Source of the DNA: Euryarchaeota archaeon SCGC AAA252-I15
GTDB lineage: Archaea; Altiarchaeota; Altiarchaeia; IMC4; SCGC-AAA252-I15
Reading direction: 5' to 3'
DNA: 5,352 nucleotides
NCBI GenBank assembly: GCA_000402775.1
Contig: AQSC01000011.1
Span: forward strand, 1 to 5,352
The first letter of the stretch is position 1, and each line of letters begins with the position of its first letter. This document shows positions 1 through 5,159 of the stretch, one piece after another. The position numbers and the translations under genes were made by a program. Under the pieces are notes generated by a model. It was not told the DNA's origin. It worked only from the letters and a program-made list of their open reading frames with translations, and ran no database searches.

Positions 1-212
1 TATACAAAAACCTCTACATCTACACGACCAACAGCGCATACAAAACCTACGTCACCCTACCCTGCACAAACTACAAATGCGACGAAAACACGCAAACAAC
101 CTACACAATACCCACCACATGGACGAGTGGAAAATACGAACTCCGCGTCTACGACTACAGCGAAACAGACAACACAAAACGCTGGAAGAAAAACACAATC
201 ACTGTAATATAA
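1..212 (+). CDS. C-terminal end of a probable secreted or surface beta-sandwich protein (5' partial)
   Basis: An open frame enters from the left edge (first full codon at position 3) and ends at TAA 210-212, giving 69 visible residues. The piece is rich in Tyr, Thr, Asn and Lys. It has two cysteines five residues apart (C21, C26 of the visible part) and ends with a stretch typical of the last strands of Ig-like or other beta-sandwich domains: W40-T-S-G-K-Y-E-L-R-V-Y-D, then a short polar turn and T-I-T-V-I at the end. That pattern (W..GkYel.VyD) is common in archaeal and bacterial extracellular repeat domains, but no family can be named from 69 residues. The coding strand is about three-quarters A+C by hand count, because Thr, Asn, Tyr and Lys codons end mostly in C or A. 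It lies 23-29 bases upstream of the exported cysteine-rich gene on the same strand, so the two may be co-transcribed. The reading frame is well supported; the role is inferred. Confidence 0.75.
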   Translation, partial: YKNLYIYTTNSAYKTYVTLPCTNYKCDENTQTTYTIPTTWTSGKYELRVYDYSETDNTKRWKKNTITVI

Positions 213-241
213 GGTATACCCCCTTTATAGTATAAGTGAAA
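213..241 (+). promoter_or_regulatory. AT-rich spacer with possible TATA-like elements before the cysteine-rich gene
   Basis: The spacer between the two surface-protein genes holds GTATAC (214-219) and TTTATAG (224-230). The first is centred about 26 bases before the ATG at 242, which would fit a leaderless archaeal transcript starting at that ATG. The second is too close to either start codon to serve that way. No Shine-Dalgarno motif is visible. Read-through from the upstream gene is equally possible, so this is a weak call. Confidence 0.3.
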
Positions 242-1729
242 ATGAATGGGAAATCAAGAAGTCTTTATTTACTGTTTGCTTTAACTGGTTTAATCATACT
301 CATCCTTGTTTTTAACGGTAGTCTTCCGGCTATTACACCCAAGTTCACCGCACCCGCCGCGGCCGGTCCTTACGGACCGTATGGTGGAGTATGCGATACT
401 GATGGTGATGGAATACCCGACTCCGATAATTGGCTGTGCGACACAGACGGTGATAGTATACTAAACGACTGCTTCATGTGCGACACAAACGACAACAACA
501 GAACAGACTCCTGCTTTAAAGTCGACACAAGCGGCAATGGCATAAAAGACTCGTGCATCGAATGCGAAGGCCAGCCCGACGCAAAAACATGCTCTGAGGA
601 AGGATGCCACATGTGCTTTAACGAAGAATGCCAGCCAGTACCCGACTGGATGAAATCATATTGTGGCGACGAAACAGGCTGCAGCATATGCATTGGAGGG
701 AAATGCCAGAAAAACCCGGAGAAAGGCTACTGCGGCGAAGAAGACGATAGCATACTAGATTTCAACGGCAACCCATATCACCCTGCAGTAAAATGCAAGG
801 TCTGCGATGCGGAAGGGAAATGTGTGAACGCCCCGGAAGAATCGGAGTGTGCCTACGACAGTATAGGCGCCTGCGCCAGCTGCGACGGAGACGGCAAATG
901 CATCTTGCACGAAAAAGCAGCCTGCCCGAATTCAGAAAGCAAATGCGGAAAATGCGGGAAAGGGTTCTGCGAATCCCTTGACGGTAAATACTGCGGCCCC
1001 TTTAGTGTGAATGACACTGCAAGCTTATCTTGCATGATATGCGACCAATATGAATGCGTGCGAAACGATGGTGCGAGTTGTTCAGGCGAAACCCCCCAAC
1101 ACGGAAATATCGACCCAAGTTGCGGTGTTTGCGTTGAAGGATTGTGTCAGCTTGTGCGAGATGACTTATTCATTGCTTGCGGGACTTTAAAAGGCTGTGA
1201 ATTCTGTGTTAACGGTAAATGCGAAGACGCAGTCGACGGCACATACTGCGGCGGAGAAGGTTCAGACGAATGTAATTTCTGTAAACAGGGTTATTGCACT
1301 GGATTTATGGATTGCACTGAAGTGATGAGGAAATGCGCGACTTGCGTGAACCCCGGTCCTGGAGGAATTTACGTCTGCGAGGACGGTTGCTTAAGTCATT
1401 GCGAAAAATGCTTTGAAAGCGGAGACGTGAAATACTGCACCAACACATGCGAAAACCTGGGTGAAGTATGCTCTAATTGCATCTTGAAGGAAGGTTTTTA
1501 TATGGAGGGTGTTTGTAAAAGCTATTGTGCACCAGACCAATTTTGCGACAACGACGGAGTGACGTGTGTTAATGAACACAATCCCTGCCCATTCGCATGC
1601 CAGATGCAAAACCCAGACACGGGAGAATGCGCAAGTCTTACTGGAAGCCCATGCTCTCTGGGAGCTGCCGGCTGCGGCACCTGCATTTCCGGATCCTGTG
1701 AGGGCCCGGTAGTTGCATGCCCTGTTTAA
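236..1729 (+). CDS. Exported modular cysteine-rich protein with calcium-loop-like repeats
   Basis: Function unknown; probably an extracytoplasmic structural or binding protein. From the GTG at 236 it has 497 residues; an ATG two codons on (242) is at least as likely, since GTATAC lies about 26 bases upstream of it. Residues 1-9 are basic, 10-27 form one hydrophobic helix (signal peptide or N-terminal anchor), and 30-51 are a Pro/Ala/Gly-rich linker. Four D-x-D/N-rich loops follow at 54-62 (DTDGDGIPD), 69-77, 83-91 and 97-105, spaced 14-15 residues apart. They resemble thrombospondin type 3 calcium loops; the last two are degenerate. The rest is a string of four-cysteine modules. Nine of form C-x2-C-x4/5-C-x5-10-C span 124-360, often ending Y-C-G; three of form C-x2-C-x8-11-C-x3-C span 367-431; then come a divergent unit (437-455) and a final first-type unit (480-495). 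All 66 cysteines lie after the hydrophobic segment, and the even count allows 33 disulfides. Metal clusters are an alternative, less likely outside the cell. No C-terminal anchor is seen. Confidence 0.9.
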   Translation: MKMNGKSRSLYLLFALTGLIILILVFNGSLPAITPKFTAPAAAGPYGPYGGVCDTDGDGIPDSDNWLCDTDGDSILNDCFMCDTNDNNRTDSCFKVDTSGNGIKDSCIECEGQPDAKTCSEEGCHMCFNEECQPVPDWMKSYCGDETGCSICIGGKCQKNPEKGYCGEEDDSILDFNGNPYHPAVKCKVCDAEGKCVNAPEESECAYDSIGACASCDGDGKCILHEKAACPNSESKCGKCGKGFCESLDGKYCGPFSVNDTASLSCMICDQYECVRNDGASCSGETPQHGNIDPSCGVCVEGLCQLVRDDLFIACGTLKGCEFCVNGKCEDAVDGTYCGGEGSDECNFCKQGYCTGFMDCTEVMRKCATCVNPGPGGIYVCEDGCLSHCEKCFESGDVKYCTNTCENLGEVCSNCILKEGFYMEGVCKSYCAPDQFCDNDGVTCVNEHNPCPFACQMQNPDTGECASLTGSPCSLGAAGCGTCISGSCEGPVVACPV

Positions 1730-1733
1730 TTGC

Positions 1734-1741
1734 TTTTTATT
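1734..1741 (+). promoter_or_regulatory. TATA-like box for the small membrane protein gene
   Basis: TTTTTATT lies just after the stop of the cysteine-rich gene. Its centre is about 33 bases before the ATG at 1771, so a start site some 26 bases downstream would leave a leader of only about 7 bases. This supports 1771 over the earlier in-frame ATG at 1717, which lies inside the preceding gene and upstream of this box. The same T-run could also help terminate the cysteine-rich transcript, as archaeal terminators are often simple T-runs. Confidence 0.45.
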
Positions 1742-1770
1742 TGTGTAACACCCGCATACTTAACGGTAGG

Positions 1771-1932
1771 ATGGCTTCGAATAGGCTTCGTTGGGTTTTG
1801 GTTGCCGTGATAGCGTTTGTTTTAGTTTACGTGTTGGTTAATCTGATTGTTTTTTATCAGGAGGGGTTAGCCGGGATTAAGCCCATGTTTGTGGGAGTCC
1901 AGAAGACCGTCGGTTTTGTGATTAATCCTTAA
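1771..1932 (+). CDS. Small single-span membrane protein, function unknown
   Basis: A 53-residue protein from the ATG at 1771. Residues 1-7 are polar and basic (MASNRLR), residues 8-29 are an uninterrupted hydrophobic helix rich in Val, Leu and Ile, and 30-53 are a mildly amphipathic tail ending I-N-P. The N-terminal arginines would favour an N-in topology by the positive-inside rule. An in-frame ATG at 1717 would give 71 residues, but that start overlaps the preceding gene by 13 bases and the added 18 residues do not look like a natural N-terminus. The bases before 1771 (GGTAGG) are at most a poor ribosome-binding site, in keeping with a short leader. The stop codon overlaps the stop of the convergent hydrolase gene. 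No family is recognised. The neighbours suggest an envelope role, but that is inference. Confidence 0.65.
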   Translation: MASNRLRWVLVAVIAFVLVYVLVNLIVFYQEGLAGIKPMFVGVQKTVGFVINP

Positions 1933-3455
1933 GCCAGGTTTTGGTTTAGGAACTTGTCGGTCGCGTAGCTTGTGTTGGCAAGTCCCACAATATCTTTAAG
2001 GTCGTCTAGAAGGTATCCGAATGTTCTCGTCACAGGCTTTAATCCGCCCCAAAGGTCTGTGAAGAATTTCTTCATAAAGGTTTTGGGCTTGAGCCTGAAT
2101 GGGTTTTCCCCTGTCAAAACGTCCATCACAGTGTGTATTCCGCCGCCAATATCCTTGTCGAGGACAGTGTTTTCTGGACGGGCTAAAACGAGTTTCTCGG
2201 CCTGATCATGCAGGATTACGCGGTCGTCAGTCCCGTGACCTATTAGAATTGGGACTGAAGAGGGGATGTCTTTCATGTATTCGACTGGAGAGCGTTTCGC
2301 AAATTCCTCAGGTTTTTGGTCGGGAGTGAAGCCTTTTTTAATGCATTCCGGAATCCATTTTTTAGCGAATGTTGGGGCTTTTTCCGGATTGTTTTCTAAA
2401 AGCCATTTAAGGTAAGAGTATTCCTCTGCCATGTTCGCGTAAGTCCCGAAAGACAACACTGCTTTAGCGTACTCGTATTTCGCGCCAACCCCTTGAAACT
2501 CCGTCATCTTAGCCATCTTCCCGGCCGCGATGATGCTTCTCGCACCGCCCATACTCCCCCCCATAAGGACATAACCCTTCTTAGGGTTGAAGAATTTTAC
2601 TGCCTCACCGCTTTCAGCGTCCCGTAGAGTTCCGTCCTGCATCGACTTTACGGCGGCGACAAGGTCGTCTATGTCTGCGTCCGCCAAATCCTCTCCCGCA
2701 GTCCCGCGCACGGAAGTCATGGAGTCTGGGATGAAGACATTGTAGCCTTGCTTGGCCAAGACTTCGCCAATCGCCTGTAATTCCTTGGCCTTCTGATCTA
2801 TCCCAACACTCAATACAATTGTAGAGCCATTCGAGTTCTTCCCAGTGCACAAAACACCACTCATGGGTTTCTCCCAACCACTATCAAACTCGACCCGGCG
2901 GGAATCAATCTCTTTACCGAGATTCTTCAAGTAACCGAAAAAACTCGCAAGCTTGAGAGGATTTAAAAGAGCTAGAGGAACATCCCTCAAAAGCTCGAAA
3001 GAGCTTTTTAAAAGATTTCCAGTTGTTCCGATATTCTGGCTGGAGACGATAGTCTTCTGCCTCTGATTCAGCTGTGTGGGATCATCCTCCTTAAGCCGGA
3101 CAGACTCTAATGCAGCGTCGACTAATGGAGTATCACTCTCATCAATCACTGCCTTGCGGATGAAAAGCCTTTTTCTCCCATCCTCCTCGACGACTTCTGC
3201 GACAATCCCGTCAGCAACCTCATGCTTTCCTTCCGTGAGAGGCTGAACATTCGTGCTCACAAGACACTCATGACCACTGCCAGTATGCATCAACTGAGTG
3301 TGCTCGTCAAGAGGAAAAGACTCACCCACCCGAAGCTCGACACTCCTGTTTTCATCCAAAAGTTTTTTTATTTCCTCGGGACTCCTCGTAGTCGGGGGAC
3401 CGCCAGACTTCAACAATCTAGGAAGCTTCTCGGAACCCTTAACAATAACTGGCAT
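1929..3455 (-). CDS. Alpha/beta hydrolase with a long uncharacterised N-terminal region
   Basis: A 508-residue predicted serine hydrolase with no signal peptide or clear membrane span, so probably cytoplasmic. Residues about 195-465 look like an alpha/beta-hydrolase core. A beta strand and loop at 212-221 lead to the nucleophile elbow G-G-S301-M-G-G. The acid is probably D411 in HGTDDRV (407-413), the HGxxDxxV pattern of dienelactone-hydrolase and S9-peptidase relatives, and H441 in GGGIHTVMD completes the Ser-Asp-His order. Residues about 340-395 may form a helical lid. Substrate is unknown; esterase, peptidase and acyl-transfer roles are all open. Residues 1-35 are polar, 38-104 appear beta-rich, and 105-190 are helical with a moderately hydrophobic segment (158-175); I recognise none of these. 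The ATG is preceded by a TATA-like box at the spacing of a leaderless start, 62 bases after the mobA-like stop. The 3' end overlaps the convergent small membrane protein gene by four bases. Confidence 0.88.
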   Translation of the reverse strand: MPVIVKGSEKLPRLLKSGGPPTTRSPEEIKKLLDENRSVELRVGESFPLDEHTQLMHTGSGHECLVSTNVQPLTEGKHEVADGIVAEVVEEDGRKRLFIRKAVIDESDTPLVDAALESVRLKEDDPTQLNQRQKTIVSSQNIGTTGNLLKSSFELLRDVPLALLNPLKLASFFGYLKNLGKEIDSRRVEFDSGWEKPMSGVLCTGKNSNGSTIVLSVGIDQKAKELQAIGEVLAKQGYNVFIPDSMTSVRGTAGEDLADADIDDLVAAVKSMQDGTLRDAESGEAVKFFNPKKGYVLMGGSMGGARSIIAAGKMAKMTEFQGVGAKYEYAKAVLSFGTYANMAEEYSYLKWLLENNPEKAPTFAKKWIPECIKKGFTPDQKPEEFAKRSPVEYMKDIPSSVPILIGHGTDDRVILHDQAEKLVLARPENTVLDKDIGGGIHTVMDVLTGENPFRLKPKTFMKKFFTDLWGGLKPVTRTFGYLLDDLKDIVGLANTSYATDKFLNQNLA

Positions 3456-3477
3456 GAAAAAATATTGGGAAAATGAG

Positions 3478-3485
3478 AAAATAAA
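3478..3485 (-). promoter_or_regulatory. TATA-like box for the hydrolase gene (leaderless)
   Basis: On the minus strand TTTATTTT is centred about 26 bases upstream of the hydrolase ATG at 3455, the usual archaeal distance from TATA box to transcription start. The transcript would then begin at or within a base or two of the A of the start codon. No Shine-Dalgarno motif precedes the ATG, which fits. The surrounding T-rich stretch (3456-3485) may also terminate the upstream coaD-mobA transcript. Confidence 0.55.
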
Positions 3486-3517
3486 GGTAATTAGACAGTA
3501 ATGTGGGGGGTATTAGT

Positions 3518-4081
3518 TCACTGTTGCCGTTTAAGGTCTTCTGGCGTATTAATGTTTTTCAGGAAAGTGCAGTGAGGATCAAGGTGTTGTAGCTTTTCAA
3601 GGGAGTAATATTCCACGTCCAGTGACTCACAGAGATCCAGGATTCTTCGATCTTTTCCGAGCAAGTCTTCCACGACTTTTAGTGTTTTTTCCCGCGAGTA
3701 GAATGCGTGGAGGGGGTGTTTGAATCCTTTTTTCCCTGTGAGAATTAGTCCGTCCAATACTACTTCAGGGATTAAGTGGTTTATCAAGTCCGCGCGGATG
3801 TGGGGCATGTCGCAGCCGACGACGAACACGTATTCAGAGGAAAGCCTTTGAAATCCTGTGAGAATCCCGGATAAGGGGCCCAGCTCGAGTTCGTCGACGA
3901 CGTAGGGTACGCTATAGGATTTAAGTTTCTCTTCGACTCCCGGCGTGCAGGCGATTAAGGGGTAGTTGAATACTTCCTCAAGCACCTCCCACCCGTGCAT
4001 AAATAAGGGTTTGCCGTGATAGTCGACGAATGGTTTGTCGGGAAGGCGGGTTGCCTCGCCCATGAGCATGAGAGCGTCCAT
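3518..4081 (-). CDS. MobA-like molybdenum cofactor guanylyltransferase family protein
   Basis: A 187-residue nucleotidyltransferase of the GT-A fold, close to the usual MobA length. MobA transfers GMP from GTP to molybdopterin in the cytoplasm. Family marks in order are the N-terminal nucleotide loop (residues 5-17, ending R12-L-P-D-K16-P), GPLSGI (68-73), GCDMP (89-93, with the metal-binding Asp), KHPLHAFYSR (121-130) and the C-terminal NINTPEDL (176-183). The loop departs from the family consensus: it has M-G where GG is expected and R-L-P where R-M-G is expected. GTP specificity or even activity is therefore uncertain, and CobY-like or other cofactor nucleotidyltransferases remain possible. 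The start ATG comes one base after the TAG of coaD, so translation is probably coupled and both genes are in one operon. No molybdopterin synthesis gene or molybdoenzyme is visible, so the substrate cannot be confirmed from context. Stop is TGA. Confidence 0.82.
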   Translation of the reverse strand: MDALMLMGEATRLPDKPFVDYHGKPLFMHGWEVLEEVFNYPLIACTPGVEEKLKSYSVPYVVDELELGPLSGILTGFQRLSSEYVFVVGCDMPHIRADLINHLIPEVVLDGLILTGKKGFKHPLHAFYSREKTLKVVEDLLGKDRRILDLCESLDVEYYSLEKLQHLDPHCTFLKNINTPEDLKRQQ

Positions 4082-4082
4082 T

Positions 4083-4538
4083 CTAGATGATTTTCCCGTC
4101 CTCGTTGATTTGCCGGGCGTTTATGCGTTCGCTGGATATGGGTTTGCCGTCGTCGGCGAGGATTAGCGGTACGACCAGGATTGTAAGCTTCGGAAGGTTT
4201 TTTTTGTAGCGAATTGTGTTGATTTCTTCGGCGCGGAGTAGGGTTTCCTCGGATACTACTATGCAGTCTATGTCGGCTTCGAGTGTTGCGACTCCGTAGG
4301 AGTCGTTTATTTCAACTATGTGGTAGGATTTCCCGCCCAGGGTTTTTGCGTATTCATCGAGTTTCTCCCGCCTCTTTTCGTAGGATGGGGTTTCAGAGGC
4401 TCTAAAGCGGCGTGCAAATTCATCTGACGTAAGGCCTATGACGACGGAGTCGGTGATGCTGAATGCTACTTGAAGAAGCTTCTTGTGTCCTATGTGCAGT
4501 ACGTCGAAAGTGCCGCCTAACACGACTTTATTAAACAT
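4083..4538 (-). CDS. coaD: Phosphopantetheine adenylyltransferase, archaeal type
   Basis: A 151-residue cytoplasmic enzyme that joins AMP from ATP to 4'-phosphopantetheine, giving dephospho-CoA, the next-to-last step of coenzyme A synthesis. It belongs to the nucleotidyltransferase family related to the eukaryotic CoA synthase domain rather than bacterial CoaD. The nucleotide-binding motif is GGTFDVLHIGH (residues 8-18, with H15 and H18 of the HxGH signature). It is followed by GLTSDEF (35-41), the basic segment RRFRASE (43-49) and the C-terminal PISSERI (133-139), matching the ISSTRIR-type phosphate-binding motif. Length is normal for the archaeal family and nothing appears missing. The ATG is set by a strong Shine-Dalgarno five bases upstream. 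The gene is second in a probable three-gene operon, 24 bases after the stop of a 15-codon mini-gene and one base before the mobA-like start. Confidence 0.95.
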   Translation of the reverse strand: MFNKVVLGGTFDVLHIGHKKLLQVAFSITDSVVIGLTSDEFARRFRASETPSYEKRREKLDEYAKTLGGKSYHIVEINDSYGVATLEADIDCIVVSEETLLRAEEINTIRYKKNLPKLTILVVPLILADDGKPISSERINARQINEDGKII

Positions 4539-4543
4539 TTATT

Positions 4544-4550
4544 CCTCCTT
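4544..4550 (-). promoter_or_regulatory. Strong Shine-Dalgarno site for coaD
   Basis: AAGGAGG on the minus strand lies five bases before the coaD ATG at 4538, a near-perfect match to the 16S rRNA 3' end. It fixes the start and shows that internal operon genes here use SD initiation, in contrast to the apparently leaderless hydrolase. Confidence 0.8.
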
Positions 4551-4562
4551 AAGGGAAAAACA

Positions 4563-4610
4563 CTATTTTTTCTTTTTCTTAGGCTTCTTTGGCCCGCATC
4601 CACAGCACAT
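4563..4610 (-). CDS. 15-residue Cys/Lys mini-protein (MCCGCGPKKPKKKKK) leading the coaD operon
   Basis: A very short frame, ATG at 4610 to TAG at 4565-4563, encodes MCCGCGPKKPKKKKK. The first six residues hold three cysteines (C2, C3, C5) in a C-C-G-C-G motif; the rest is Lys with two prolines. Several independent signs argue that it is translated. A GAGGAGGT Shine-Dalgarno sits nine bases upstream, a TATA-like box lies further upstream, and coaD with its own SD begins 24 bases after the stop. The composition is far from random: nine of fifteen residues form a basic tail. Two roles are possible. It may be a metal- or RNA-binding microprotein (thiols plus polycation), or a leader peptide whose translation through Lys codons and the Pro residues tunes expression of coaD and the mobA-like gene. 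Nothing here decides between them, and I recognise no named family. Confidence 0.6.
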   Translation of the reverse strand: MCCGCGPKKPKKKKK

Positions 4611-4619
4611 GATAGATAA

Positions 4620-4627
4620 ACCTCCTC
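4620..4627 (-). promoter_or_regulatory. Near-perfect Shine-Dalgarno site for the 15-codon mini-gene
   Basis: GAGGAGGT on the minus strand ends nine bases before the ATG at 4610. Such a strong site before an otherwise unannotatable short frame is the main evidence for its translation. There is no other start codon within SD range. Confidence 0.7.
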
Positions 4628-4646
4628 AAGGTATTTGCGATTTGTG

Positions 4647-4654
4647 TATAAAAA
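4647..4654 (-). promoter_or_regulatory. TATA-like box for the mini-gene-coaD-mobA operon
   Basis: TTTTTATA on the minus strand lies directly after the stop codon of the upstream coiled-coil gene (4658-4656). Its centre is about 40 bases before the mini-gene ATG. A start site 21-26 bases downstream would fall at about 4630-4624, so the transcript would begin at or just before the Shine-Dalgarno. That is tight, and a start at the near end of the range is needed to keep the whole SD. The T-run may also terminate the upstream transcript. Confidence 0.5.
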
Positions 4655-4655
4655 C

Positions 4656-5147
4656 TCAACGAGAGTATCTCATCAACTCGATTTTCAGGCGTCTCTGGCG
4701 TTCCTCAAAACCGCTTACTTCCCCGTCAATCTGATTCAATTCAACGTCAATAATCTTTAATCTCCCAGGACCCTCGCTCATAAACCTCTTTCTCAACTCA
4801 TCCTGCCTGCGCCTTAAATCCAGTTCCCGCCTAGCCTGGTCTTCCTCAAGCGCAAGCCCCCTGCCCCGTGTATCTGGGTCGGCCTTAAGAGCCTTAATGT
4901 AATCTTTTCTTAATACTTCAACCCCCCTTGCCTCGCTTAAAATTTTTCTCGCCAGTTTATCTTGCTCGGGGTTCTCAGGATGTAGGTCAACACCAAAGCG
5001 AAGCGCCTTAACCCGCGCCTTAATCTCTTTCGGGGTTAAACCTTCCTCGGTTAAAAGTTGCCTCTCCTTCCCCAACACCCTCTTGCGGTAAGGCGCCTTC
5101 TCAAGCCCCATCGTAACGTCCTCAAGCTCGTGCCTTAACCCTTGCAC
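4656..5147 (-). CDS. Charged, helical coiled-coil-like protein, function unknown
   Basis: A 163-residue frame from the GTG at 5147 to TGA 4658-4656. It is unusually rich in Arg, Lys, Glu and Leu with little aromatic content and no cysteine, signal peptide or membrane span. Residues 97-122 (from GLALEEDQARREL onward) and 133-160 have the spacing of leucines and charges expected of coiled coils, joined by a Gly/Pro turn (S124-E-G-P-G-R). Residues 36-88 look like further short helices. The start is uncertain. The GTG has no good Shine-Dalgarno, whereas the ATG at 5111 (residue 13) has GAGG eight bases upstream. The frame also continues upstream without a shift: only four sense codons and one TAA separate it from the next open frame, so it may be the C-terminal part of a single gene broken by a nonsense change. 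No family is recognised. Confidence 0.6.
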   Translation of the reverse strand: MQGLRHELEDVTMGLEKAPYRKRVLGKERQLLTEEGLTPKEIKARVKALRFGVDLHPENPEQDKLARKILSEARGVEVLRKDYIKALKADPDTRGRGLALEEDQARRELDLRRRQDELRKRFMSEGPGRLKIIDVELNQIDGEVSGFEERQRRLKIELMRYSR

Positions 5148-5159
5148 CTTCGCATTTTT

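Noticed and set aside
370..693. A 107-codon open frame antisense to the cysteine-rich gene.
   Set aside because: Its Ser/His/Pro-rich repeats mirror the repeated Asp, Gly and Cys codons of the real gene on the other strand; no SD or promoter is visible.
1391..1609. A 72-codon minus-strand frame antisense to the second module type of the cysteine-rich gene.
   Set aside because: It lies wholly within a well-supported gene, with no initiation signal and a composition explained by complementing Cys and Glu codons.
1717..1770. An earlier in-frame ATG that would extend the small membrane protein to 71 residues.
   Set aside because: It overlaps the end of the cysteine-rich gene, lies upstream of the TATA-like box at 1734-1741, and adds a segment unlike a normal N-terminus before the basic start of the membrane helix.
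2614..2877. An 87-codon minus-strand frame inside the hydrolase gene.
   Set aside because: It is an out-of-frame shadow of the hydrolase, which has a full catalytic triad and continuous reading frame through this stretch.
3486..3517. A separate small gene or RNA between the mobA-like and hydrolase genes.
   Set aside because: The 62-base gap has no open frame with an SD and no convincing hairpin; a C-run and T-rich promoter or terminator sequence account for it.
5135..5155. An ATG at 5155 just before the coiled-coil gene, as a possible start.
   Set aside because: It is out of frame with the long downstream frame and reaches TAA after six codons; no SD precedes it.
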